A model generated the notes under the pieces. It saw nothing but the letters and a program-made list of their open reading frames with translations, had not been told where the DNA came from and made no database searches. Shown piece after piece: positions 54,787-63,155 of a stretch of DNA of 64,000 nt. Numbering within the stretch: the stretch's first letter is position 1; each line of letters opens with the position of its first letter. The stretch is taken from assembly GCA_934096035.1 (NCBI GenBank), contig CAKOKX010000001.1:868001-932000 (forward strand), read 5' to 3'. This stretch comes from an uncultured Bacilli bacterium (GTDB taxonomy: Bacteria > Bacillota_I > Bacilli_A > RF39 > UBA660). The translations under genes and the position numbers were made by a program.

Positions 54787-55027
54787 ATGGAAACTATTTG
54801 ATTGTTGAGTGTTACCGAACCTGACATATTTTCTTACCTCTCTATTCGGGGGTTTTGGATTTTATGAAAGGGGTGGTACTTATTGTGATTAAACACTTTA
54901 AGAATTTTTTAATGAAACTTTTACGTTCATTAAAAAAATGTTTATTTGTGATAGTTAATATCCAAATAAACATCCAAATCAATAAACGGTAACATTCAAC
55001 AAACCAAAATCAAATGTTTCCTTTTTT
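54787..55027 (+). ncRNA. Structured RNA closed by a 5'-3' inverted repeat (candidate toxin mRNA)
   Basis: The 5' arm (54789-54817, GGAAACTATTTGATTGTTGA and onward to GTTACCG) pairs with the 3' arm (54987-55021, CGGTAACATTCAACAA then TCAAATGTTTCC) with one mismatch in the inner 16 bp and a small bulge. Six T follow, so the pairing itself can end transcription. Inside are two more perfect hairpins: TTTTTTAATGAA / TTCATTAAAAAA and ATGTTTATTTG / CAAATAAACAT. Long 5'-3' closure is typical of type I toxin mRNAs, which are kept untranslated until processed. A 6S-like RNA was considered but the fit is worse. Confidence 0.6.
54885..54992 (+). CDS. 35-residue basic/hydrophobic peptide, candidate type I toxin
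   Basis: GTG start after GAAAGGGG; an in-frame ATG at 54864 would give 42 residues. The peptide has a basic amphipathic first half (FLMKLLRSLKKC), a short hydrophobic core (LFVIV) and a repetitive polar end (NIQINIQINKR). Small size, charge and hydrophobicity match membrane-acting type I toxins, though it is not like Fst, TxpA or BsrG by sequence. Its gene lies wholly within the structured RNA, and the antisense terminator sits inside it. Confidence 0.45.
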   Translation: MIKHFKNFLMKLLRSLKKCLFVIVNIQINIQINKR

Positions 55028-55051
55028 AATATATGAAATTTTATCTCATAT
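54931..55051 (-). ncRNA. Candidate antisense (antitoxin) RNA
   Basis: Predicted from its promoter (55058-55086) to a terminator inside the peptide gene: hairpin ATGTTTATTTG / CAAATAAACAT at 54938-54973 followed on the minus strand by TTTTTTT at 54931-54937. It would be about 120 nt and overlap the 3' half of the sense RNA, the convergent layout known for Bacillus type I systems. Confidence 0.5.
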
Positions 55052-55057
55052 ATACTT

Positions 55058-55086
55058 ATATTACCATATTTTTAATTTAATTGCAA
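55058..55086 (-). promoter_or_regulatory. Antisense promoter of the candidate type I locus
   Basis: TTGCAA (55081-55086) and TAATAT (55058-55063) on the minus strand with exactly 17 bases between them. Confidence 0.6.
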
Positions 55087-55097
55087 GTAGCCATAAC

Positions 55098-55207
55098 TTA
55101 CTTCAATTCATATAATTTTTCTTTAGTTAAGGATCCTGTAGATTTAGATATATGATATCTATATACATATGTTTTACCTTCGGCATCTATAAAAATATTT
55201 TTTTCAA
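55098..55207 (-). pseudogene. Frameshifted 36-residue ORF after the rRNA methyltransferase
   Basis: A TTG with ideal AAGGTGAT spacing starts a frame that hits a stop after a run of seven A (55198-55204). If the run had eight A, the frame would continue for 36 residues with a sensible composition (IFIDAEGKTYVYRYHI and so on). The same codons also follow the stop of the methyltransferase in its own frame. It may be a decayed gene, a slippage-controlled gene or a sequencing indel. No family is recognised. Confidence 0.4.
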
Positions 55208-55208
55208 A

Positions 55209-56393
55209 TTAAATCACCTTCTTTTTTAAAAAACAAATACACTCAACATGATAAGTATAAGAAAATAAATCACAAACATACGAATCTACAATTTCATAAT
55301 TATTAAGCAACCTTAAATCTCTTGCTTGTGTATGATAATCACATGAAATATACATTATTTCATCTGGCAACTTAAACTTAATAAAATCTATTACTTCCCT
55401 ACTTAAACCAGCTCTAGGTGGATCTACAATTAACTTATTAAATGATACATCAATATTTTTAATATTACTGGCATCACTATATATAAATTTAGCATTATTT
55501 AAATTATTTATTAAAGCATTTTGATTAGCATTATCTACAGCATCTTTATTTATTTCAACACCCACAACACTTTTAGCATTTTTCGATGCACTTAAACCTA
55601 AAGTACCAACTCCAGAATACAAATCTAAAACACAATCATCATTATTAGTAAAATCTTCAACTAACTTAAACATTTTACTTGCAACATTTCTATTAACTTG
55701 AAAAAATGCTTTATATGATACTTTATATTTAATATTATTTATTTCTTCATAAAAATAATCATTTCCATATATTACTTCATCATTTAATATTATACCTTTT
55801 ATATTATTACTTATATTTGTAGTATTTATTTTATCTTTACTATTTATTATAATTAATATTTCACTTTTATAATTACTTCTAATTATTACTTCACCATTTA
55901 TAATACTCATACCACAAACAATACTTATTACATCATTTATACATTCTTCGGCAAGCAAACATTTATTTACTTCCACAACACTATGACTATTTAATTTATA
56001 ATATCCTACTACTCCATTTACAACTTTTAATGTAATTTTATTTCTATAATTATATGGAATATCATTTGGTATAACGTTCGGAACAATAATTAACCCCATT
56101 TTTTTAAAATAATTAATTACCTTATCTTTTTTATAGCTAATACCTAAATCATATGGTAATGTTTGTAAACTACATCCTCCACATATACCAAAATAAGGAC
56201 ATGGGGCATCAATTCTCTTACTTGAAGATTTAACTAAATCAATCAATATAGCCTCATTATATTTTTTATTTTCTTTTACAATTTTTATATTTACAATATC
56301 ACCGGGAATTGTATTTGGTACAAAAGTAACTTTATTATTTACAAAACAAATACCACGGCAAAAGTCATCTAATTTAACAATTTCAACTTTCAT
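55209..56393 (-). CDS. RNA m5U methyltransferase (RlmCD/TrmA-RumA family)
   Basis: 394 residues. An ATG six codons into the frame is preferred; the upstream ribosome site is weak. A TRAM-like N-terminal domain is followed by a probable iron-sulfur cluster site (CPYFGICGGC) and the SAM methyltransferase domain with VLDLYSGVGTLGLSAS, IVDPPRAGLSREVIDF and ISCDYHTQARDL (catalytic Cys). It makes 5-methyluridine in 23S rRNA or tRNA; which U is modified is unknown. Confidence 0.9.
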   Translation of the reverse strand: MKVEIVKLDDFCRGICFVNNKVTFVPNTIPGDIVNIKIVKENKKYNEAILIDLVKSSSKRIDAPCPYFGICGGCSLQTLPYDLGISYKKDKVINYFKKMGLIIVPNVIPNDIPYNYRNKITLKVVNGVVGYYKLNSHSVVEVNKCLLAEECINDVISIVCGMSIINGEVIIRSNYKSEILIIINSKDKINTTNISNNIKGIILNDEVIYGNDYFYEEINNIKYKVSYKAFFQVNRNVASKMFKLVEDFTNNDDCVLDLYSGVGTLGLSASKNAKSVVGVEINKDAVDNANQNALINNLNNAKFIYSDASNIKNIDVSFNKLIVDPPRAGLSREVIDFIKFKLPDEIMYISCDYHTQARDLRLLNNYEIVDSYVCDLFSYTYHVECICFLKKKVI

Positions 56394-56415
56394 AAACATC
56401 ACTATCAACATTTTA

Positions 56416-56444
56416 GCATAAATACCATTATTTGGTAAATATTA
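56416..56444 (+). promoter_or_regulatory. Candidate sigma-G promoter of the gerA operon
   Basis: GCATA (56416-56420) and AATATTA (56438-56444) with a 17-base spacer, the same form as upstream of ku-ligD. The first base of the -10 is A in place of C. Confidence 0.4.
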
Positions 56445-56458
56445 ATAATGGTGATTTC

Positions 56459-57883
56459 ATGAACAAAATAGTAAAAAGATTAGAAACTGAATTTAGTAAA
56501 AGTCCAGATTTTGTAATAAAAGAAATAAATTTATCTATTTTTAAAACTATGTATTTAGTTTATTTAGAAACAGTTTCAAGTAGTGATAAAATAAATGATT
56601 ATATATTAAAAAATATTATTTTAAAAAAAGATGAAATTAATAAAAATAATGTTTCTTCATTTCTAGCAGCTCCGAATACGTTAGAAATTAAAAATGTTGA
56701 TGAGTGTGAATTTTACTTAACAAATGGGTTTTCTTTAGTAATTATTCAAGATAAAATTTATGCTATAGAAACTAGAGCAGATATTTCTAGAGCAGTTTCA
56801 AACAGTGAGGTTGAGTCATCAATTAATGGACCTAAAGATGCGTTTACAGAAAATATTCAAATAAATATTGGATTAATTAAAAGAAGAATTAAATCTAGTA
56901 CGTTAAAAACAGAAAGTAGAACTATTGGCAGAAAAACACTTACAAATATTAGCATTCTTTATTTTGAAGATATTGCTGATGCTAACCTTGTAAATAATCT
57001 ACTAAAAAAGCTCGATACTATAGATATTGATGGAATTGTGGACTCTTCGTCTTTAGGTTTTCTTTTAGGTGATGAAGAAAATAGTGTTTATCCAACATTC
57101 ATTGAAACAGAGAGACCAGATAATGTTGCTACATTCCTAATGGAAGGAAAAATAGCTATTGTTGTAGATACCTCACCTTTTGTTTTAATAATACCGGCTT
57201 TTTTTATCGACTTTGTAAATCCTGTTATTGATAATTACAATAAAAGTAAAAATGTTAATTTTATAAAAATTTTAAGAATAAGTGCCTTTTTAATATCAAT
57301 GATGGCTCCGGCGATATACATTGCAATCATGAATTATAATCAAGAGACCATACCTACAAATCTTCTTCTTAACTTTGCTATTCAGCGAGGTGGTGTTCCT
57401 TTTCCCACAATTATTGAGACTTTACTTATGCTAATTGTCTGTGAAATTCTAAGAGAAAGTGATTTAAGGTTTCCTTTAAGTTATGGTTCAGCCATTTCCA
57501 TACTAGGTGCTATAGTTTTAGGTGAAGCATCTGTTTCTGCAGGTATAGCATCTCCGATTACAATTATTGTAATAGCTATAACATTTATATCAAGCCTTAC
57601 ATTTACAACCATCGAAATAAATAATGCTTTAAGATTTTTTAGATTTATCTTCATCCTTTTAAGTGGCTTATTTGGTTTATATGGCATTACTCTTGGATTA
57701 TTTTACTTTTTAATTTATACAACAACTACAAACTCCTTTGGTAAACCTTACTTTGCTCCGATATCACCATTTAACAAAGAATATTTTAATAATACAGTTT
57801 TGAAAAAAACACTCAGAAAAGATACCAGAAGAAGTACATTATTTACTCATAAAAACATTATTAAACAAAAGGAGGACTTATGA
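56459..57883 (+). CDS. gerAA: Spore germination protein GerAA-type
   Basis: 474 residues. The start is the ATG after GGTGAT; nine codons upstream are not supported. A soluble N-terminal part with the family block DGIVDSSSLGFLL is followed by SVYPTFIETERPDNVATFLMEGKIAIVVD (core PTFIETERPDN) and then about five membrane segments (LISMMAPAIYIAIMNYN, RGGVPFPTIIETLLMLIVCEI). GerA-type A subunits form the germinant-gated channel in the inner spore membrane with B and C. The operon order here is A-C-B, with 4-bp overlaps. Confidence 0.94.
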   Translation: MNKIVKRLETEFSKSPDFVIKEINLSIFKTMYLVYLETVSSSDKINDYILKNIILKKDEINKNNVSSFLAAPNTLEIKNVDECEFYLTNGFSLVIIQDKIYAIETRADISRAVSNSEVESSINGPKDAFTENIQINIGLIKRRIKSSTLKTESRTIGRKTLTNISILYFEDIADANLVNNLLKKLDTIDIDGIVDSSSLGFLLGDEENSVYPTFIETERPDNVATFLMEGKIAIVVDTSPFVLIIPAFFIDFVNPVIDNYNKSKNVNFIKILRISAFLISMMAPAIYIAIMNYNQETIPTNLLLNFAIQRGGVPFPTIIETLLMLIVCEILRESDLRFPLSYGSAISILGAIVLGEASVSAGIASPITIIVIAITFISSLTFTTIEINNALRFFRFIFILLSGLFGLYGITLGLFYFLIYTTTTNSFGKPYFAPISPFNKEYFNNTVLKKTLRKDTRRSTLFTHKNIIKQKEDL

Positions 57884-58956
57884 AAAAAATATTAATTATT
57901 ATACTTACACTACTTCTTTGTACAGGTTGTTTTGATTATAAAGAAATAAATGACTTAGCCATAATTAATGCAATCGGAGTTGATTATGAAGATGATGAAT
58001 ACATTATTACTTTAGAAATATTAAATGACCAAATAGATAAAGATTCTTCCAAAATAACATCATATACAAAAGTTGGGCACGGTAAAAATTTAACTTCAGC
58101 AATTGAAAATGCAGCCGATAAATTATCAAAACAACTAATATTTAATCATATAAAATTAATGATCTTAAGTAAAAGTATTATAGAAGAGAAATTTGAAAAT
58201 ATTATTGATTTATTTTTAAGAAATACATACTTTAGAGAAAATTTCTATGTTATTTCTGCAACAAAAAATAAACCGGAGACTTTACTTAATCACACAACTA
58301 ATGAAGCCCCAATAGCAAGTACAGCCATTACGGATACCTTAGAAAGTATTCGCTATTCATCAAATACAAATGTTTTAAAAAAGTTTGATGAAATAGTTGA
58401 GGAAGTAATAACTTATGGCATTGATACATGTTTTTCAAATATTACATTAAAAGATAACGAATTTATAGTAGATGGAATGTCTATATTTAATAACTATAGT
58501 TATAAAAGTAATTTAAGTAATGAATATGTTAAGATTTATAATTTACTAACCGATAATTTTGATCGGCCAACGTATACGATTAATTATGATAATTTAAGTT
58601 TTACCACAGCCATAAACAACGGCAAAATAAATGCAGAAATAAAAAGTGGCACAATTAATGTAACTGGAAATTTAATGGGAAGAATTATAGATAATGATCC
58701 AAAATATAATATTAGAGACCCTAAAAACTTAGAAAGAATAGATAATGATTTTACTAATCTTTTAAATAAAAAAATTTCTGAATTTATTAAAGTATTACAA
58801 GATAATAATAGTGATATTTTAGGTATAACTAGAAATCATTATAAAAAAACTAGAACTAAAGATAAAGATTATTGGTTAAAACTAAATATTAAATCAAATA
58901 TTAAATTTAATATTAATAAAAAAGGTTTAATATATGATGTGGAGCGTGAATCATGA
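57880..58956 (+). CDS. gerAC: Spore germination lipoprotein GerAC-type
   Basis: 358 residues. A short signal ends in a lipobox LLLCTGC, so LspA would process it. The family start CFDYKEINDLAIINAIGVDYE follows (core EINDLAIINAIG), and the C-terminal domain has LNKKISEFIKVLQDNNSDILG. It starts inside the stop of the A gene after a GGAGG site. It lies on the outer face of the inner spore membrane. Confidence 0.94.
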   Translation: MKKILIIILTLLLCTGCFDYKEINDLAIINAIGVDYEDDEYIITLEILNDQIDKDSSKITSYTKVGHGKNLTSAIENAADKLSKQLIFNHIKLMILSKSIIEEKFENIIDLFLRNTYFRENFYVISATKNKPETLLNHTTNEAPIASTAITDTLESIRYSSNTNVLKKFDEIVEEVITYGIDTCFSNITLKDNEFIVDGMSIFNNYSYKSNLSNEYVKIYNLLTDNFDRPTYTINYDNLSFTTAINNGKINAEIKSGTINVTGNLMGRIIDNDPKYNIRDPKNLERIDNDFTNLLNKKISEFIKVLQDNNSDILGITRNHYKKTRTKDKDYWLKLNIKSNIKFNINKKGLIYDVERES

Positions 58957-59966
58957 AAAAGAATAATTGTTTATTTATATATTTCTTATCACACTTTCTT
59001 TTTCTAGGTGGTGGTTTTGCAAGAATTTGTGAACTAAGTAATACTGATACTTGTATAGCTTTTATTCTTGGAACATTACTAGGAATAATTATAATTTACT
59101 TAATAAATAAAGTATCTTGTAATATAACTTTAAAAGAATATATAAAGAAAAATACTTTTTTAAACATTTTATTTAAACTAATTTTTTTTCTTTACATATC
59201 ATTTAATTTACTTATTTTATTTGTAATATTATCTGGATTTTTATATTCTTACTTTTTACCTTTTACACCTTCAATTATCTCTTGCTTACCATTTGTTATT
59301 CTAGCAACTTATTTAAGTGGTAAAAAAATAAAAGATATTTACAATGTTGCATTTGTTTTACTATTCTTAAGTTTATTTATAATTATTCTTAAAACTACTC
59401 TTCTTACTAATGAATTTCATTATTCAAACCTTTTTCCTATTTTATCTGTAAAAACTACAAGTGTTTTTAAAGCATCACTTATTTATGCTGTTATTTCTAC
59501 TAGTCCATTACTAATTTTACTAAATGAAAACATTGAATTTAAAGCATCACTAAAATATTATTTACTTGCTTCACTTACTAATATTATAGTTGGTCTTACA
59601 ATTACTTTAATATTGGGAGAATTGATTAATGTATATAGTTATCCAGAATATACTATTTTAAGAAGAATTAAATTTTTTAAATTTATTGAAAACATAGAAA
59701 ATTTCATTTGTATTAATTGGTTCTTTGATTTATTTATCTCATTAACTCTATTTATAACAAAAATAAAAGATACTTTAAATATTAAAAATAATATTGTACC
59801 ATTTTTAGTATCTTTTAGTATTCTTTATATTGTAAATAAATATTTTGCTAATAATTTTTATAATACAATGATTCTTTATAAATTTTTCCCATATATATGT
59901 GGTGGTTTTATCATTGTTATATTAATTCTTGCCTCAATAAAAAGATTATTTAAATCAAAAACATAA
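58953..59966 (+). CDS. gerAB: Spore germination permease GerAB-type
   Basis: 337 residues with about ten membrane segments, an APC-type transporter fold. Family features are the N-terminal LGGGFARICELSNTDTCIAF and ELINVYSYPEYTILRRIKF near residue 225. B subunits bind the germinant. It overlaps gerAC by four bases. Germinant specificity cannot be read from the sequence. A region of about 130 AT-rich bases without features follows before the terminator. Confidence 0.92.
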   Translation: MKKNNCLFIYFLSHFLFLGGGFARICELSNTDTCIAFILGTLLGIIIIYLINKVSCNITLKEYIKKNTFLNILFKLIFFLYISFNLLILFVILSGFLYSYFLPFTPSIISCLPFVILATYLSGKKIKDIYNVAFVLLFLSLFIIILKTTLLTNEFHYSNLFPILSVKTTSVFKASLIYAVISTSPLLILLNENIEFKASLKYYLLASLTNIIVGLTITLILGELINVYSYPEYTILRRIKFFKFIENIENFICINWFFDLFISLTLFITKIKDTLNIKNNIVPFLVSFSILYIVNKYFANNFYNTMILYKFFPYICGGFIIVILILASIKRLFKSKT

Positions 59967-60098
59967 TTTGTATAACCCAAATAATAATATTTCATAAAAT
60001 ACAATCTTTTTTAATTAGTTATTTTTTAACTTTGGAATTTCACAAATTAACAAATTTATTATTCAAGTATGTAAATATGGATTATAAGATTAAGACAG

Positions 60099-60135
60099 AA
60101 AAAAAGTTGCTTCAAATATGCAACTTTTACTTTTA
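60099..60135. terminator. Bidirectional terminator between gerAB and the coat gene
   Basis: Stem AAAAGTTGC / GCAACTTTT with A and T runs on both sides. Confidence 0.85.
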
Positions 60136-60141
60136 TCATAA

Positions 60142-60468
60142 CTAACAACATCTTGGCCCAAAAACATTTTCACAAACGTTTTCTTCACAGCAAGTATATT
60201 CTGGTGTAAATGTATGTCTATAAACATGATGATTAATTATTCTTGTGTTACAAGGCATAATATGAGGTACTTCATGACAAATATATCTATGACACACTCT
60301 TTCTTGAGGACATTCATAAATTGGATTTTGTACGCATCCAGGCATAGCATTCATCATATTGTAATTTCCAGTTCCCTCTGCTAAAGTAGCATCAGTACCC
60401 ATTTTAGTTTTATCATAACTTTTTTTCATTTCTGTTTCTTGACTGAAACTTTCATTAAAATAATTCAT
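60142..60468 (-). CDS. CotD-like spore coat protein
   Basis: 108 residues, rich in Cys, His and Tyr in its C-terminal two thirds (CHRYICHEVPHIMPC, NHHVYRHTFTPEYTCC, ending FGPRCC). Such Cys/His-rich composition and the NHHVYRHTF segment match CotD-type inner coat proteins, which are crosslinked through disulfides. Upstream, TATCTTATG at 60490-60498 reads CATAAGATA on the coding strand and fits a sigma-K -10 (CATA-N3-TA); no clear -35 is seen. It is made late in the mother cell, if so. Confidence 0.78.
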   Translation of the reverse strand: MNYFNESFSQETEMKKSYDKTKMGTDATLAEGTGNYNMMNAMPGCVQNPIYECPQERVCHRYICHEVPHIMPCNTRIINHHVYRHTFTPEYTCCEENVCENVFGPRCC

Positions 60469-60539
60469 TTAAAACATTCCTTTCTAATGTATCTTATGAA
60501 TTATCTTTTTTAATGCCTAGTCAAATACACAGATTATTT

Positions 60540-60968
60540 TTATAATATTTCTAACAAATTAAGAAAACTTGCAAATAATAACCAGATTAAATAAGGTATT
60601 TGTAAGTATGCCGCTATTTTTTTTACTTTAAAAAATTTATATATCATATAACAAACAATTACTATTAATAAAATTATCCATAAAAAGGCTAATATTTTCA
60701 TATTAAAAGTAAAAAATATAAATGTCCATGCTAGATTAACAACTAAGTTGACTTTATAAATATTTAAAGCATCATCATCTTCTCTAACCAAATAACTTGA
60801 TATTCCCATCAAAATATAAAGAATACTCCATACAACAGGAAATATCCAACCAGGTACAAAACCATTATAAGATTTCATATCTCCACTAGTAATTATTCCC
60901 ACAATTGCTCCACTTATTAATGGAATTAAAATATAAAATAATAATTTTTTAATATCTATCTTTTTCAT
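60540..60968 (-). CDS. tspO: TspO/MBR family membrane protein
   Basis: 142 residues from an ATG that has no clear ribosome site; a GTG eight codons upstream is an alternative. Five membrane segments. Family signatures: PGWIFPVVWSILYILMGIS, NLAWTFIFF and QIPYLIWLLFASFLN. TspO proteins bind porphyrins and may degrade them or sense stress. It is single-gene, next to the coat gene. Confidence 0.9.
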   Translation of the reverse strand: MKKIDIKKLLFYILIPLISGAIVGIITSGDMKSYNGFVPGWIFPVVWSILYILMGISSYLVREDDDALNIYKVNLVVNLAWTFIFFTFNMKILAFLWIILLIVIVCYMIYKFFKVKKIAAYLQIPYLIWLLFASFLNLLEIL

Positions 60969-61032
60969 ATTATATTTGTATGTAATAATCACTATTTTAT
61001 GCAATATTACTTACTTGAAAAAAAATCAGATG

Positions 61033-61054
61033 AAAAAAGATGCAATTTTGCATC
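61033..61054 (-). terminator. Terminator after pgsA
   Basis: Stem GATGCAA / TTGCATC followed by a T-run on the minus strand. Confidence 0.85.
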
Positions 61055-61056
61055 CT

Positions 61057-61659
61057 TTATTTTGCTTTCTTCTTTGGAAATAATATATCTCTAACACCAT
61101 AGAAATATTGACAGCCAGAAATTACTGATAATACAACTGCAGCTATTAATAAAATATCTGCAACTGGAAGACCAATAAGTTCAAATGGCAAGTTATAAAA
61201 CATTGTTAATGTAAGACCACTCATCATACAAATGGTTTTTAATTTACCTAAAATTGAAGCTGCCACCACTTTGCCATTTTGTCCTGATATCATTTTACAA
61301 GAATCAACAACTATATCTCTAGAAATAATAACAACTGGTATAATTATTGAAATAACTCTATCATATGCTAAAATAATAAGTAAACCATTAACAAGTAATT
61401 TATCTGCAATTGCATCCATTACTTTTCCAAAATCAGTAACCATATTATTCTTACGAGCTAAATATCCATCTAAAAAATCAGATGTAGAAGCTATTAAAAA
61501 TATAACTCCAGCGATAATGTATTTTATATTAACACTTATATTAGCAACTTGATATATCGGAAATTCCACTCCAAATTGATACCAAGGTAATAACAACATA
61601 ACTAATAACATTATAGACAAAATAATTCTCGCCATTGTAATTTTATTTGGTAAATTCAT
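61057..61659 (-). CDS. pgsA: CDP-diacylglycerol-glycerol-3-phosphate phosphatidyltransferase
   Basis: 200 residues from the ATG after GGAAAGTAGG. The CDP-alcohol phosphotransferase motif is DFLDGYLARKNNMVTDFGK with MDAIADKLL following, which carries all four Asp. Five or six membrane segments. It makes phosphatidylglycerol phosphate, needed for all anionic lipids. It lies 7 bases after rodZ (stop of rodZ at 61667), as in Bacillus (ymfM-pgsA). Confidence 0.95.
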   Translation of the reverse strand: MNLPNKITMARIILSIMLLVMLLLPWYQFGVEFPIYQVANISVNIKYIIAGVIFLIASTSDFLDGYLARKNNMVTDFGKVMDAIADKLLVNGLLIILAYDRVISIIIPVVIISRDIVVDSCKMISGQNGKVVAASILGKLKTICMMSGLTLTMFYNLPFELIGLPVADILLIAAVVLSVISGCQYFYGVRDILFPKKKAK

Positions 61660-61666
61660 AATATTC

Positions 61667-62140
61667 CTACTTTCCATAACTTATTGTATCAGTAACATTT
61701 CTATTTATAGTAACTTGCTTAACCGACCATATAATTGTAAATAAAACTAATAAAAATATAACTGCGTAAATTGTAATATATACCCACTTATTATATTTTT
61801 TTGTTTTTTTTGTATAAGGTGATGCTATTTCATCATCTTTTTTATCTTCTTTTATTTTTAGTTCAATAGTTTTTTCAATTTCTTTAATAGGAATTTTTGA
61901 AGTATATTCAAACATATACTCATTAAACTCATCTATTAATTCATCTTCATTTAAACCTAAATATTTAGCATAATTCGAAATATATTCTTTTAATTCAAAT
62001 ATATCCTTAAATGCGCCAGTTCTTCCATCTTCAATATTTTCAAGTATTTCAACTTTAATACCAAGATCCTTACTTGCTTCATTTAAACTAACACCTGATG
62101 ACTCCCTTGCATACTGAAGCTCCTCACCAATTTCGTTCAA
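61667..62140 (-). CDS. rodZ: RodZ (YmfM)-like cell shape protein
   Basis: 157 residues. An N-terminal helix-turn-helix (GEELQYARESSGVSLNEASKDLGI), which in other species binds MreB, then a linker and one membrane segment (WVYITIYAVIFLLVLFTIIW). The outside part is only about 20 residues, shorter than in E. coli RodZ. It is followed by pgsA, as in Bacillus. Confidence 0.88.
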   Translation of the reverse strand: MNEIGEELQYARESSGVSLNEASKDLGIKVEILENIEDGRTGAFKDIFELKEYISNYAKYLGLNEDELIDEFNEYMFEYTSKIPIKEIEKTIELKIKEDKKDDEIASPYTKKTKKYNKWVYITIYAVIFLLVLFTIIWSVKQVTINRNVTDTISYGK

Positions 62141-62177
62141 AACTTTTTCACTCCTTTTTTTAATTAAAAAAATAAAA

Positions 62178-62526
62178 AATAATCTTAATAAGCCATGTTT
62201 TGTTCTTCATAAAGAAGAGGCAAATATTTATCTTACATTACTGTACCTAAAGTAAATTCATTTCTTTCTTTAAGCTCCCCTACCATAATTTGGGTTTCTC
62301 GCTTGCGGGGTTTACCACGTTCCACCTACAAAGTTTCCCTTGTAACTCGTCTCTTTGGCACTTTTATATCTAATAAAACCATTTAAGGTTTCCTCGAAGC
62401 CGTTAGCATACACTACCTTAGGTTATTTTTTCCCTAAGCACAAACACTACAGACATCTCAGCCTGTGCGAGCATGGACTTTCCTCTACATAACTATTTTA
62501 TGCAGCATTTGCCACTAGATTATTCA
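62178..62526 (-). ncRNA. rnpB: RNase P RNA, Bacillus type (class B)
   Basis: The conserved blocks are present in order: GAGGAAAGTCCATGCTCGCA, CTGAGATG, GGTGGAACGTGGTAAACCCC, GCGAGAAACCCAAAT, GGTAGGGGA and the 3' ACAAAACATGGCTTA. P1 forms between AATAATCT near 62526 and AGATTATT near 62180. It is the catalytic RNA for tRNA 5' maturation. Its 5' end overlaps the stop of gpsB. In Bacillus rnpB lies next to gpsB as well. Confidence 0.96.
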
Positions 62527-62846
62527 TTATTTCCATAAACTACTTTTTCAAGTTGACTAATTCTTTTTAATAAATCAACATTATTAATACTTCTAGAAGG
62601 TGCTTCACTACTTGCACTAGCTACTTCTTGAAGTCTTCTTATTTCTTGCTTTAACTTAATGTTATCATCAGTTAAATCTTTAATATCTTTTTCTAATTTT
62701 CTCACAATATTAGAATATTCCGTATAATCACGGATAACCATATCCAAAAACTTATCAACTTCTTGAGGTCGATATCCCCTGGCATCAACTTTAAATTCTT
62801 TCTCAAGTATCTCTTGAGGAGTCAAATATAATCGATCGTTATACAA
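62520..62846 (-). CDS. gpsB: Cell division protein GpsB (DivIVA family)
   Basis: 108 residues from the TTG that follows AGGTGAT; a GTG three codons earlier overlaps the ribosome site. The lipid-binding/DivIVA N-terminus is LTPQEILEKEFKVDARGYRP then QEVDKFLDMVIRDY, followed by a coiled coil (KLEKDIKDLTDDNIKLKQEI). GpsB moves PBP1 between septum and side wall; the adjacent pbp gene across recU fits this partnership. Confidence 0.94.
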   Translation of the reverse strand: MYNDRLYLTPQEILEKEFKVDARGYRPQEVDKFLDMVIRDYTEYSNIVRKLEKDIKDLTDDNIKLKQEIRRLQEVASASSEAPSRSINNVDLLKRISQLEKVVYGNNE

Positions 62847-62884
62847 AAATATCACCTACTAACAAGAAAATTATATCTTAAATT

Positions 62885-63001
62885 TTACATTTCGTCAATA
62901 TCATGAATACTAGTAATTTCTTCCATACTTATAAAAGGAATATTTAAAGTGCCCCAATCTAGGTTTTCCAACATTATATTTATATAGTAATCCATTCTCA
63001 A
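62885..63001 (-). CDS. Small acidic ORF upstream of gpsB
   Basis: 38 residues from a TTG after GGTGATTAAA, or 36 from an ATG two codons later. Acidic, with no membrane segment (core LENLDWGTLNIPFISMEE). It points toward gpsB, 38 bases from it, and a TATAAT-like box lies between the two. No family is recognised; it may be a real small gene. The rest of the 300-base gap to recU holds only AT-rich promoter-like sequence. Confidence 0.4.
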   Translation of the reverse strand: MRMDYYINIMLENLDWGTLNIPFISMEEITSIHDIDEM

Positions 63002-63155
63002 TTTAATCACCAATTACATATTACAACAAAATTTATTTTAAAACATTACTTTCGACAAAAAAAGTCAAAAGTTTTATATGTCTACATATGACAATTACTA
63101 TTCACTTTCTTTAAAAACAATATAATTTATGTTATAATTACTTATAGGTGATGAA

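Noticed and set aside
54787..55027. 6S RNA or a MITE-like element
   Set aside because: No central bubble of the 6S kind and no target-site duplication at the ends. The presence of a peptide frame, antisense promoter and antisense terminator fits a type I toxin locus better.
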